Of a DNA stretch of 64,000 nucleotides, positions 12,064 to 22,500 are shown one piece after another; position 1 is the stretch's first letter; each line of letters starts with the position of its first letter. Under the pieces are notes generated by a model that was not told where the DNA came from, did not search any database, and saw only the letters and a list, made by a program, of their open reading frames with translations. The position numbers were made by a program, and so were the translations under genes. The DNA is from Chionis minor (Eukaryota; Chordata; Aves; Charadriiformes; Chionididae), in the NCBI GenBank assembly GCA_013398295.1, contig VZSF01000644.1:1-64000 (forward strand), written 5' to 3'.

Positions 12064-12819
12064 TAAAACTGATGCACAAGTTATAGATTTTAAGTATTTT
12101 GGGTTTTTTTACATGTCTGTTTAAGTATATATAATTTTTTTTTTTTTTTTAGTAAGCCATTAGGAACAAACCCTCTCTTCCCATAAGCAATATGCGCCTC
12201 ATACTCCCAATAGGCAAAGAACACACTTTTTTTTTTTTATTCCTTTCGAAACATGAAGCAAATAACGATGGAACTGCTCATTCTGCCTGTAAAGCTGTTT
12301 TACCTCTGAGCAGACTGCCCAGCCGCACCGACTGGAGCACGGACAGGTTAGCTGCTGCTCCCTGGCGCGGATCGTTGCCATCCCTGAGCAGGGCATCCGT
12401 AAAGGGGAGCTTCTTCCCAACGCTGCGCTTACCATCCCATGGGAAAGCCTGTCTCTGCTGTATTCGTGTTAGTCTTTCGGTTCACTTCATTCCTGACAAA
12501 ATGGAAATTAGTTTCAAATTCAACAAAAGGACCTAAAAAAAAAAAAATCTGCCAGGAAGGGTTAGGAGAGGGAGCAGAACCTGGAACAATTTGGGAGCAT
12601 CGGGAGACGGGGCTCCAGTCCGAGGTGACTCACGGGCCAGGGGGCATTAGGACGGCGCGTCCGGCTCGTAGGCTGCATCCGAACCTGACCGCAGTGACCC
12701 ACGAGGGGAGGCTGGCCAAGAGGTGAACTGCCCGCATCCATCCCCATTGTAAATGGCATTATTAGCTTTCCAGAAAAAAAAAAAAAAATTAAAAAAACCC
12801 CACAAGCCAACACCCTTCC

Positions 12820-13090
12820 GACCGACCCGTAGCGCTCCGTTAGCCCCCGCGCTGCTCTCCAGGGGCCTCAGCCTCCTCTCCTTACTCAGGTAAAGCAACC
12901 CGAGCAGAGCGAGCGAGCCGCCCCGCCGCGGGGCTGGCGCCTGGCAATTTGCTCCTGCTCCAACCCACGCCAGCAGCAAATTCCCAGGCGGCCAGGGGTA
13001 CCCCAGGGCCGCCCGCGGGCACCGCTCTTCTCCTGAGGGGGATTCAGGATTCGGCCGCGGTGGGGCGAGCGCCGCCCCGGGGGGCTGGGA
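12820..13090. promoter_or_regulatory. GC-rich patch, CpG-island-like
   Basis: A CpG-dense stretch inside the otherwise AT-rich candidate 3'UTR. It has no convincing open frame or promoter motif. It could be ordinary GC variation. Confidence 0.4.
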
Positions 13091-13448
13091 AACACCGCTG
13101 AGCTTATACCAAAGAGTCTTAGGACACCTCTCCTCACCCGAGTCGTACACGAGACGTTTTTACCCCAAGAAATGGTCCTTCTTTCTACTACTCTTCCTCC
13201 TATCCTCCTCCTCTTCCTCCTCCTTTGTACATAAGGATGAAAACTATGCATTTAGCAAACAAAGAGAAAGCACTTACCCTTTTCTATCTCGCTGCGTTTG
13301 GGTGCATTCAAAGGCCCAGGGGCTAATTTTGAGACTTTGCTTAGCCTCCTGGTTTATTATTGTGGTGTGGTTAGCTTTACAATACATTTGGTAACTATTT
13401 GCTAAAGACAAAGAAGCAAAAGGTAAGGAATAGCTACTTCCACGTGTT

Positions 13449-13488
13449 AAAAAAAAAAAAAAAAAAAAGAAAAAAAAAGAAAAAAAAA
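13449..13488 (+). repeat. Poly(A)/AAAG simple repeat
   Basis: Forty bases of A with two G interruptions, just upstream of the dense miR-9 site cluster. Confidence 0.95.
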
Positions 13489-13762
13489 GTGTGTAAAGAT
13501 CTACTATTTATAGTGTGAACCAAAGACGCTACCTCACTCGATTTCCATTGGTGATTTTAATCACATTGATGATACCAAAGAATACCAAAGATTTTTCATG
13601 CACGGCCTGTGTCTGGAAAGGGAACTCATCCTCCTCCTTACCCCCCGATGCCCCCTCCTCACCTTCACTCAGTGTGTAACCTTGTCTTCATTCTTAGTGG
13701 TAACGCTAATAACCTTACGAATACTTCTCTTGCTACAACTGCTACTACTGACGATGATAAGG

Positions 13763-13785
13763 ATAATAATAATAATAATAATAAA
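13763..13785 (+). repeat. (TAA)n run ending in AATAAA
   Basis: A short ATA/TAA trinucleotide run that ends in an AATAAA hexamer at 13780-13785. Confidence 0.9.
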
Positions 13786-14131
13786 GCTCTAGGCAAACAT
13801 GTTGCAAACTTTGTAAACTCATAGGACGAGTGCCTTGCTTGAACCAAAGTGTTAAACCGCTGTTGACCTCTTTATCTCTCACCTTATACTCTTTGAATAC
13901 CTCAGCCTGTTAGAAAGGCCACTAATGAAAAAAGGAATAATTCTTCACCGTGGTGCTTTTTGCCGTGCAACCATGCAATGAAACTTTCTTTGATACCAAA
14001 GGAAAATGTTTTTTTCCACTTTCTTGCTGACAAACCAAAGGTTCCCTCTTCTTTCCCCCAAAGCAGCTTGAGTCCCTCAGCCCAGACAGGCCGTGCATCG
14101 CTTTTACCAATTCCTCCAAATACCTCATAGT

Positions 14132-14137
14132 AATAAA
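14132..14137 (+). terminator. ONECUT1: AATAAA after the last miR-9 site
   Basis: This signal lies about 90 bases after the last miR-9 match and is followed by U- and GU-rich sequence (about 14139-14165). It is a reasonable candidate for a 3' end that includes the whole array. Confidence 0.4.
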
Positions 14138-14959
14138 TCTTTAGGGTTATGTTGTATAGAGAGTCTATGTGATAAGGCAGAACTTACTAGTTTGATAATT
14201 GTTAAGGTTACTTAAAAAAAGCTTTATAATTCTTATTTATTTTGTAGGGGTTGTTTTGTTTGTATATTCCTTTTATATCCATGGGTTTGGGTTTGGGTTT
14301 CTTCTTTTTTCTTTTTTTCTTTTTTTTTTTTTTTTGGCAGAACTTCTCTGTTATACTCAAGGAAGATCTTATTCCTGGGAATGTTTCGAAGTGGGTAAAG
14401 ATCGCCGTTTGCAATGAATGCGAGAAAGGGAAACGTGGCTTTGATTTCTTTTGTTTCAACTAGGATGCTTTGTGTTTGCTAGTCGATGTTCTTTTCACAG
14501 GGTAAAAAAAAAATATTCTCTGCTGTGATAAATGGTTCCTATTTTTTCTCTATGATGTGCTGTGATTTTTAATTTAATTACATTTTGTATACGCTTATTT
14601 AATCACTGCTTTAATTTATGACTATGTAGTTTAAAAAAAAAAAAATTGTATATAGTAGATTCAAAAATGGCCAAAGCTTTATGTTACAATCTTTTCATCG
14701 TTGATGCCGAGATGAACTGAAGGAGAGTGCTTCTCTTGACTGCAGGGTGTATCTTCAGCCTCGTCTTGGCATGCACTTCCACCCGTGTTACAAACACTGC
14801 CAGGTTATCCCCCCGGGCCTCCCTCCCCCAGACTGTACATGCCAAAATGAGTGTTTCAAGGTAGTACTTTTGTCACTTAGAAAGCAGAAAGGCATTATTA
14901 GTGTGTTTTTCCTTTAATTTATTTGTCTTTTTCTAGAAAGGTTGCTTTGTGGGTGAGAC

Positions 14960-15490
14960 CCACACATCCAAAGAATTTAAAAGTCGTTTAATGTTTAAAA
15001 GCACTGGCATTTGTGAGAGACTTTGCTGATTTTTTTGTTTTCCTTCGCCATTCGCACGGGTAGCGCAAGTAGCGGGCGTAAGCCTTGGGAGAAAAGCGAA
15101 CTTGAATTTGGAACCCTTGCTCACGGAAAGGCCTTCGCCAGCCCCCCGGGCACCCGCGGGACTGGCAGGGGACGGCCGAGGGGCAGCCGGCGATGGGACG
15201 GCTCGGAGAGCGCTCCGGGGCTTGGGCCACCCGTGGGCCACCGCTGTGTCACCTGCTCTCCAGCCAGGGCCCGCAGGCGGGGACGGGTCGGGGCCGTGGG
15301 GGGCGCAGCCAGGTCCCCCGGGAGCTGCGGCTGCGTCCAGGCTCAGGGACCGCGGCCGAACGGCGGTGGCCCGGCTGCGGGTGGGACGGGGCGGGGGGCA
15401 CCGGTGCGGCATCCCTCCCCTCCCGGGGGACTGGGTGCTGCACCTGCCCCCGGCCCCCCCGCAGCTCCAGGGAGGAAAAAGCAGTTTTGA
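14960..15490. promoter_or_regulatory. CpG-island-like block downstream of ONECUT1
   Basis: About 400 bases (15090-15480) are extremely GC- and CpG-rich between AT-rich flanks. Open frames exist on both strands in several frames, as expected of GC-rich DNA, so none is called. It may be an orphan CpG island. Confidence 0.5.
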
Positions 15491-16145
15491 GTTGAGTTGA
15501 AGAAGAAAAAAAAAAAAAAAAACCCAAACTAATGACAATGATAATTCTGCAAAGCTGATGATGGCATCATGGCACAGAAAATAGGATGCCACTCACCTGT
15601 ATTTTATTTTGCATAAAGAATAGATTCCGTTTCAACTAAATATTGCGTACTGACATGGTTTGTGATGGCTGTAAATATTTCCTTTCCCCGCAGAGCAGCT
15701 GAGCTCCAGCTGTACCTTGTTTTCCTTCGGGGGGATAGCGGAGGGGTCAAGAGAGGGAAGGACAAGGGCCGGGTTTGAGCTTTTGGTCCAAAGTTACACT
15801 TTCTAGGTACATTTTTATACTTCAAGTATTGAAATGGGGCAATAAAGACGCTCTGAAATGCAGGATCATTAAATGGTCTGTTGGTAAGCATTGGCTAAAT
15901 GTCTGCTTTTAATGCATAAACTAATGCCGTGCAATGAGCTACGCTTCACGCGGAGGCGGGAGACAGAGTTTTAGTCTGCGAATCCAGCGGGAGCCATCGC
16001 GCGCTGGACAGAACTGTACTTGGGAAGACACGGTTTCTTTTCCTGTTCCCGTAGTTTGAGTTTTCACCGTCTGTTCTGCGTTTGTCGCATCCTCACTGTG
16101 GAACCGCGTTAGTTTTGCAGTCTGAACCGAACAGTGTTACGTGAA

Positions 16146-16151
16146 AATAAA
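16146..16151 (+). terminator. ONECUT1: AATAAA, candidate distal poly(A) signal
   Basis: The hexamer is followed within 40 bases by U- and GU-rich sequence (GGUAGUUGUC). It lies just before a CpG-rich patch that is broken by an assembly gap. Confidence 0.4.
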
Positions 16152-16266
16152 CATTAAAGCATTGTCTTTTACTCACTTTGGTAGTTGTCTTCATCACCCC
16201 CTGCCCGCAGTCCAGTCCCAGCTGAGCCGGAGCCTGGGCCCCCCCCCCGGTCCCCCCCGGCTCCTC

Positions 16267-16495
16267 NNNNNNNNNNNNNNNNNNNNNNNNNNNNNNNNNN
16301 NNNNNNNNNNNNNNNNNNNNNNNNNNNNNNNNNNNNNNNNNNNNNNNNNNNNNNNNNNNNNNNNNNNNNNNNNNNNNNNNNNNNNNNNNNNNNNNNNNNN
16401 NNNNNNNNNNNNNNNNNNNNNNNNNNNNNNNNNNNNNNNNNNNNNNNNNNNNNNNNNNNNNNNNNNNNNNNNNNNNNNNNNNNNNNNNNNNNNNN
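16267..16495. other. Assembly gap (229 N)
   Basis: A run of N bounded by C/G-rich sequence on the left and A-rich sequence on the right, typical of a GC-rich or homopolymer dropout. Confidence 0.99.
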
Positions 16496-16967
16496 AGAAA
16501 AAAGGAAAAAAAAAAAGGAAAACAAAGCAAAGATTTTGATAAAAGACAACTTTGCTGTCATTTTTAGTTTGCCCATTAGGAAGCAGTAGTAGTTTATGCG
16601 TTGCATCTGCATTTCAGACTAAGTGATTATTGTACCTAATTACGGTTGATTGCTAATATTTCCTCAATCTCTCTCTTAGTCAAGCGCTTCTTCTTCTGTA
16701 TTTTTGTGTGTAGCGACGACAAGTGTAATGCGCTAGGCATTATTCTGGTTTGGTTATGAGTATCTCCTGTACTGCGTTAAGATTTCCTTAAGTTACTTTT
16801 TTTAAGCTTTGCTACTGTTCTCACTTTATGCCGTGCAATATCATCTGCTGTGTTTGCTAAGCAAAAAAAAAAAAAGAAAAAAAAAAGAAAAAAAAACAAG
16901 GGATGATGTCATCATGCTTTTCAGTGTTACAATGTTTCAGCGTTTATGTAGTCACAAAAATGTAGTA

Positions 16968-16973
16968 AATAAA
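16968..16973 (+). terminator. ONECUT1: AATAAA, candidate distal poly(A) signal
   Basis: The hexamer is followed at once by GGUUGG and then U-rich sequence, a good arrangement for cleavage. It is the last strong plus-strand signal before the GC-rich islands at 17-19.5 kb, so it is my preferred distal limit of the ONECUT1 transcript. Confidence 0.45.
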
Positions 16974-17076
16974 AGGTTGGATTTTCCAGCACTTTAAATT
17001 TAGACATTTCTTGCCTTCTTTTGTTTCTCCCTGTGCAGCCACGCGGCACCAGGCTGAGCCCAGCGGGCAGCGTCAC

Positions 17077-17100
17077 GGGAGGGAGGGAGGGAGGGAGGGA
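17077..17100 (+). repeat. (GGGA)n run with G-quadruplex potential
   Basis: Six GGGA units in a row within a GC-rich patch (17040-17290). Four or more G-triplets with one-base loops allow a quadruplex in principle. Confidence 0.9.
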
Positions 17101-18828
17101 CACCCACGGGGAGCGGGGACACAGAATGGCACCTGGGGCTTCGCGGCGCTGTCTCCTCTCCCTCCATCCCCGCTGAGGTCCGCAGCCCCCCTCGCCCCCA
17201 GCAAACACCCCCGCGGCCCCCCGGGCTGCCCTTCCCCATCCCCGCTCCAGGGTGGGCTCCGGGGGACGCGAGGGCTGAGTGTCTGGAAGGCAAGCGCGGT
17301 TCATACCAGATGCATTTCTCTAATTGAGGGAAAAAACATTAAGAAAATAAGTGAAGCAAATAATCCTGGTTTCCTTTATATCGTCTAAGGGTATGGATGT
17401 CACCAAACTAATTCACAGAGGTGTTTCCTTTTGTGTGATGGAGTCCACCTCAGGCCCGCAGGATCAATATTTAATTGTTTAAAGGGATATTGTATTCCTT
17501 TCCTGTCACTGTTGTTAATGCCTCCGCGCTCTGTAATCCCACGGGGTCTTTTCCTGGGGATCTGATCAGAGAGATTACCCATCACTCAGGAGTGGTGGGA
17601 GGAGAGTCCCCGGCAGTAAAAGATTCAACAATGCATCGAACCGTTTTCTCTCTATCTCCTAATGAAGTGATGAAGCGTGTGCCACAAAATTTAACAGGGT
17701 TTTGTGGCAAATCGGGTTGCGCTGCTGAGAGGAGGATTAAACCTTCATCTTTGTCCCATAAATCACGGCATCAGCTACATTTATTCTGATGGATGGTCTG
17801 GACTCTACTGACAATATTTTATCTCTGGAAGCGCCTGCAGCCTGTGCCCTGATGTGCAATTTCTTTTTACTGCTAAGCCGAGAGACGCACTGAGCGCGTC
17901 TGTTCGGAGGGCTCCCCTCGGGCTTCGTGTCCCAGGAACATGCCAGAACCCAAAGCATCACCAGCAAGCCACGTCCAGGGCAAGCGCAAAGGCAAAGGGG
18001 AGATGGGAAGCCAGAAATGTCCTCCCTTGCCAGAAGGAGAGCCTGTGGGATCCGCTCTCTGCAGCATGGTACCGGCCAGGCCTGGGATAACTCGGCGCTG
18101 ACTCCGGTCAGTGGCTCCGTGGGATGGTGCCGACAGTGGCCGAGATGCAAAGCGAGGGCTCCAGCATCGCCTGCCATCTGCAGCACCCTCGCGTGGATGA
18201 GAAAAGCAGCTCCAGGGGCACGGCAAAATGCTTTTTTCTAGAAAAAATAATCTGGAGATGCCCCAGGGGTTGAAGCCCACCAGGCAGCTGCCGGGACCGT
18301 CTCCGAGGTTCTCATCCCACGGGCCAGGGGAGGACGAAGGGCAGCACGTGGGCACAGGTCCCCTTGCTGTGACTTCTCCCCGCGCCCCCAGTCCCGCCTG
18401 CCCCTCTCCCGCGGGTTGTTCTGCTCGGTAATCTCCCTGACGCCCGGTGCCGGAGGGTGGCCCCGGGATGTCCCCGTCCCGTGCAGCGGCTCGCTGCCCC
18501 GCGTCCCCGGGCACGGCCCGTCCCGCGCTGCGGGGACAGGCCAGCCGCAGGCAGGGATGGCCGGGGGGCCCGGGAGCCTGCGCGGCTTCCCCGTCACTAC
18601 GCTGTGTTAGAGCTTCAGGTTTATATCGGAGCTACCTCTAACCCCGCTGCGCGCACCCTGTCGCAGCCTGCTGGAGCTGCCAGCCGGGCTCCCCACAGGC
18701 GCCCAGTCCACCCAGCGGCACGGGCGCCGCGGCCGCTGCCCTCCCAGCGCCAGCAGCGGGGCAGGAGCGGGGCCGGCGGGCGGCGCGGGGAGGGGCGATC
18801 GCGGCCCTGCTCCGCCTGGGAGCGCGGC

Positions 18829-18928
18829 GACACGGGGCGACACGGGGCGAGACGGGGCGACACGGGGCGACACGGGGTGACACGGGGAGACACGGGGCGA
18901 CACGGGGTGATACGGGGAGACACGGGGC
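18829..18928. repeat. 10-bp minisatellite, about 10 units
   Basis: The unit GACACGGGGC is repeated in tandem about ten times with small changes (GGGGTG, GGGGAG, GATACG). It is CpG-rich and lies inside the island. Confidence 0.9.
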
Positions 18929-19060
18929 CACCTGGGCGGCAGCGCAGGCAGCGCGGGTGATGCTGCAGCTGCAGCCCATTTGCATGTGATTAACCCCGGC
19001 CAATAAAGGCTGTCCGAGCTGGCGCGCTCCCTCCGCTGCAGGAGCTGTGCCGGGCCGGGG

Positions 19061-19140
19061 TCGGGCTGTTCGGGGCCGGGTAAGGCTGTTCGGGGCCGGG
19101 TAAGGCTGTTCGGGGCCGGGTAAGGCTGTTCGGGGCCGAG
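19061..19140. repeat. 20-bp minisatellite, 4 units
   Basis: Four 20-base units of the form TAAGGCTGTTCGGGGCCGGG start at 19061, 19081, 19101 and 19121. The middle two are identical to each other; the first and last each have two changes. Confidence 0.95.
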
Positions 19141-19500
19141 TTCGCGCTCCTTGTGCCCGTACGTGCGGGGGCGGCTCGGGCGCCCCGGAGGGACGGGGCG
19201 CTGCTGCCGAGGCTGTAAATGACGAGCGAGCGCGGAAAGCCTGAAGCAGGGGCACGGGGGGGGGGAATGAGGCTGGGGACAGGCATGGAGGGACCCGCAG
19301 CGGGGACCCCTCAGTGGCGGCGGCAGGCAGGTCCCCGGCAGGCTGGGAGCGGTGGCTGTGCGGGATCGTCCGGAGAGGGGACAGCCCTGGGACAAGCCCC
19401 GGGGCCGGGAGCGCTCTGAGCGCTGCGGGAGGAGGCTGCGGGCGGGCTGTTCTCCCCTGGCCGGGGCAGCAGCTTCACACACGGGCATCTATCGGGGAGC

Positions 19501-22500
19501 CAGGGCGCTGTTAGTTATGCACAGGAAAAAGCCCTCTATAAAAAAATGCGGTCTATTCATCAAGGAAAATAATTTCCTGCCCAAGGGAGGTGCCCAGGAT
19601 TTGATTCTCAGTTACGCTTTCAGTATTAATTCTCACTTAAGGTTAAAGATGACTGGGAGGGAAAATTAATTGTCGCTATCAGCTTCATTAGGAAAAATTA
19701 CTGCAATGTAAAACATAAACATTTCAGGTGAGTGAAATCTGCAGTGGCTGCTAATACATAAGCCCCTCATGGCTTGGGGTATCAACTGGAGGCGGTGGCA
19801 GCAGGATGGGTAGCGAGGGCTGTTGCCGTGCTCCCAGCCCGCCTGCGTGCCCTGCCCTGGGCACCCGCTGCTGTCGCCGCTGGCCACGCAGGGGGACCTT
19901 TGGTCTGACCCAGGGTGGCCACACTTTTGTTCTGGTATCCTTAGGAACAAAACACGACCCAAAACCAAGTGATTGTGCCCCCAGAGCAGCACAGCTTAGC
20001 CAGGATCTGCCTGCACAGGTAGGCAGGGCTGCTTGAAAGAGCTGCTGTGATGTGTGTGCAAGGGTTAATGAGCCCTTTCCTTGGTAAGGGTGAAACAGCT
20101 TTTGGATGTTGGGAAGTGAAAGCTGGATATAAGCTGGTAGCCAGCAGCCAGGCTACATCGCTTCACGTGACCACAGTCAAATCTTTTGCATCTCTGTTGT
20201 CACCTGCAGGCTTGGGTTTCTGGCACTCTTGCTGCTGTCCCAGAGAACCGGGGCTTTAAGTTTTCTCCTGCCGGAGAAGCACAGTGGTTTGAACAAGGTG
20301 CTTAGCGCGTGTCAGGCACGCAGCCCGCTGGTTCAGTGCGGCGTGATGTTCCCCTGCTGTGCTCAGCACGGAGGAGTTGGGTGAAAGGCAGCAAAGCATC
20401 TTCCTATGAACCCCTGCAGCGCTGCCTCCAGCTCTGGGGTCCCTTCCAGCCCAAACCTTTTGTCAGAGGGTGCTTCTGAAACTGTCCAGTGGAGTTGGTC
20501 TGTACGGAGCAGGACTGCGAGGCACAGGGGAGGCTCGTGGCCGTGGCAGGAGGCTGTGCGAGACCCCTGCCCTGCAGCGCTGAGACCCCCGCGAGGTGCT
20601 GCTGGCAGGCAGGGAGCAGTGGCTTCTCCCCCGGCAGCGTGTGCCACCCAGGGTGACTTGGCCACAGAAGCAACTATGTTCATGGCAAATAGCCCCGGTG
20701 ACGTGGGGACAGGGCTAGCGAATTACTCAAATTACCTGAATCTCCCCAGTGGTGCACGGAGATTCAATCTCGGTACAGCATTAAATCAAGTCAGTGACAT
20801 AGATCAAAGGATACTGCTTTAATCACCTCGTTAGGCCACAGACATCATTAGTTACTCATTATGATGTGTTGATACCGGCATTCTCTGTAACACAGTTATG
20901 TACACTCACTATCAGACATTTTTCTTATCAAACGGGATGTCAATACTTTAACATCTTAATGAGTTACAGTCAATATCCATTGCAATAAAGCTCGTGTTTT
21001 CTCATGATTTCATCTACCCTTAGGGTTTTGATTAAAATGGCCACATTTTCCAGGTAATTGATTGAGGAATTATGGAAATTCCACATAGGAACAAGCACAT
21101 GCTGCTACGCAGGCTCCAAAAACCTTACGGTGTTTCCAAGTGCTTTAGAGACTACAAGCGATTTTGCTGTTTTAATATAGATTTTTGGACACTCTTGCTT
21201 AATTCTTCTTTCCCAATCACTTGTCAAACAGTTTTAGTATCAAATAAAGTGATTAAAATATCCAAGAGTGTATTGGAAAAATGTTAAAAGCAAATAATTG
21301 GTTTGCAAAGACCTAAGAATGAGAATAAGTGCTGCTGTCAGGTGAGCACTAGTTCAGATGAACATGCACGGTTTTCTGATTTACTGCATTGGCAAAACAT
21401 GAAATCATTTACAGGAACACGAAAGCAGCCAGAACAAGCTGTAGTATTATTTCAGGTTTGGGTTTAGCAAGAGTAAGTCTACAGAAACCTCCAGTCTTCC
21501 CAGCCAGGCGTAAGGCAGTATATCTATTTAGGCAAAGCAGACTTTTTTCCTGCGTGAACTGTGAAGGAGCTTGGCAGTGTAGTGCGAAGGAGAAGTCTTG
21601 AGGGTTCCCCAGCTCACTGACCACTTCTTATTTTTTTCCCCCTGAGAAAAAAGTTTGCATATCACCAACAGAAATTAAATATTAAAGGAAGATGAAGTAG
21701 TAACAGCTGCTGGCCAGCAGAGCTGCCCCGTTCCCCAAAGCTGTCTCCTACTCAGATGGACAAGTTCAGACACCAAATAGGGCTGTGCCCAGAAGTACTT
21801 TCCATGCCACGCAGCCACTGAGATTAGATCTCCCTGCATGCACCGTGCTGTATCCGGGTCCTGCGTTAGTCCCTGTTCTGAATAGCTCCTGGTGAAGAAG
21901 TAAGGGTGGGCTCCCCGTGCTGTGCTTCCTTTCCCAGGCTGTGCTCCCTGGGTGGTTTTCACAATCTTTCTCTTACTAACGTTGGGAGAAAACCAAGCCT
22001 TTTCTCCGAGCGTTGGTGTGACAGCGCTGCGGAGGGAGCACTCGCCATGCGCTTGATGTGCCTCCACTCCCGCTCGCCACTGCTATGTACTAATGCCAAC
22101 CCTTTTTCCAAGTACTGTCAAGCAAGCTCTGACCTCTTATATGTCACTAGATGCACTTTCTTAACCTTTTCCTCCTGGATGGACTTAATCTCTGGTTACA
22201 GGTGGGAAGTACGGATATGAAGACCTTGATTATGGCATACTGATGTGTAAGCATCCTACTGTGTGCAAGATCTTCCATAGCCACAACTGCACTGCTCCCA
22301 GCTCCAGGATTTTAACAGTGACTGGTAGCAGCTGTAGCTTTGCTGCCGCGTTCTCTAGGTGAATCCATGGGGCGTACCCCAAGTACCTTTTATCCCCTCC
22401 AGTTCTGAAGTATCCAGGGTCGTTCCTGCTGTGTGGTCTCTTTGTGCTCTTCCATTTCCTCAGTGGCCAGGACGCCCTCGATGCCACCCCGTCTCCTTTC

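Larger units (their letters stand above)
9421..14040 (+). promoter_or_regulatory. ONECUT1: Array of ten miR-9 seed matches
   Basis: The heptamer ACCAAAG, complement of miR-9 nucleotides 2-8, starts at 9421, 10004, 11893, 13108, 13519, 13574, 13584, 13843, 13995 and 14034. The first seven are followed by A, making full 8-mers; the last three are 7-mers. Seven sites fall within 13108-14040. A given heptamer is expected about 0.3 times in 4.6 kb of random sequence. The let-7 match at 13529-13536 sits three bases after the miR-9 8-mer at 13519-13526, and the miR-124 match at 13830-13836 lies six bases before the site at 13843. Repression of Onecut1 by miR-9 in motor neurons has been reported, so this is plausibly functional. 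Confidence 0.8.
9286..16995 (+). other. ONECUT1: Candidate long 3'UTR of ONECUT1
   Basis: No recognisable coding exon follows the stop codon for many kilobases, and the plus strand carries features expected of a long regulated 3'UTR. These are ten miR-9 seed matches between 9421 and 14040 (only one match on the opposite strand in 9.3-17 kb), and a let-7 8-mer at 13529-13536. There is also a miR-124 7-mer at 13830-13836, and Pumilio-type UGUANAUA elements at 11990-11997, 14647-14654 and 15670-15677. Poly(A) signals occur at several points; the last strong one is at 16968-16973. The miR-9 sites argue that the transcript reaches at least about 14.05 kb; the true end is uncertain. Part of the region (16267-16495) is an assembly gap. 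Confidence 0.6.
18260..19500. promoter_or_regulatory. CpG island with octamer/CCAAT/AT-box module
   Basis: This is the largest CpG-dense block between the two genes. It contains an ATTTGCAT octamer at 18978-18985, a CCAAT box at 19000-19004 and an AATAAAGG AT-box at 19003-19010, all within 33 bases. In plus orientation this order resembles a compact RNA polymerase II promoter, with a start expected near 19035-19045. No convincing coding sequence follows on either strand; the long open frames here overlap each other and run through minisatellites. It could drive an unannotated non-coding RNA or act as an enhancer. Confidence 0.5.

Noticed and set aside
14933..15592. 219-codon minus-strand open frame
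   Set aside because: Low-complexity Pro/Ala/Arg translation of a GC-rich patch, starting in a poly-phenylalanine run from a poly(A) tract.
16176..16182. CTTTGGT, a miR-9 match on the opposite strand
   Set aside because: Single occurrence consistent with chance; used only as a strand control for the sense array.
18607..19488. 293-codon minus-strand open frame
   Set aside because: It reads through two minisatellites in a CpG island and gives low-complexity repeats; several other frames are equally open.
20406..20600. Possible plus-strand CR1 fragment
   Set aside because: A short TGCCTCCAGCTCTGGGG-like segment recalls CR1, but neighbouring CR1 words are missing and the match is too short.
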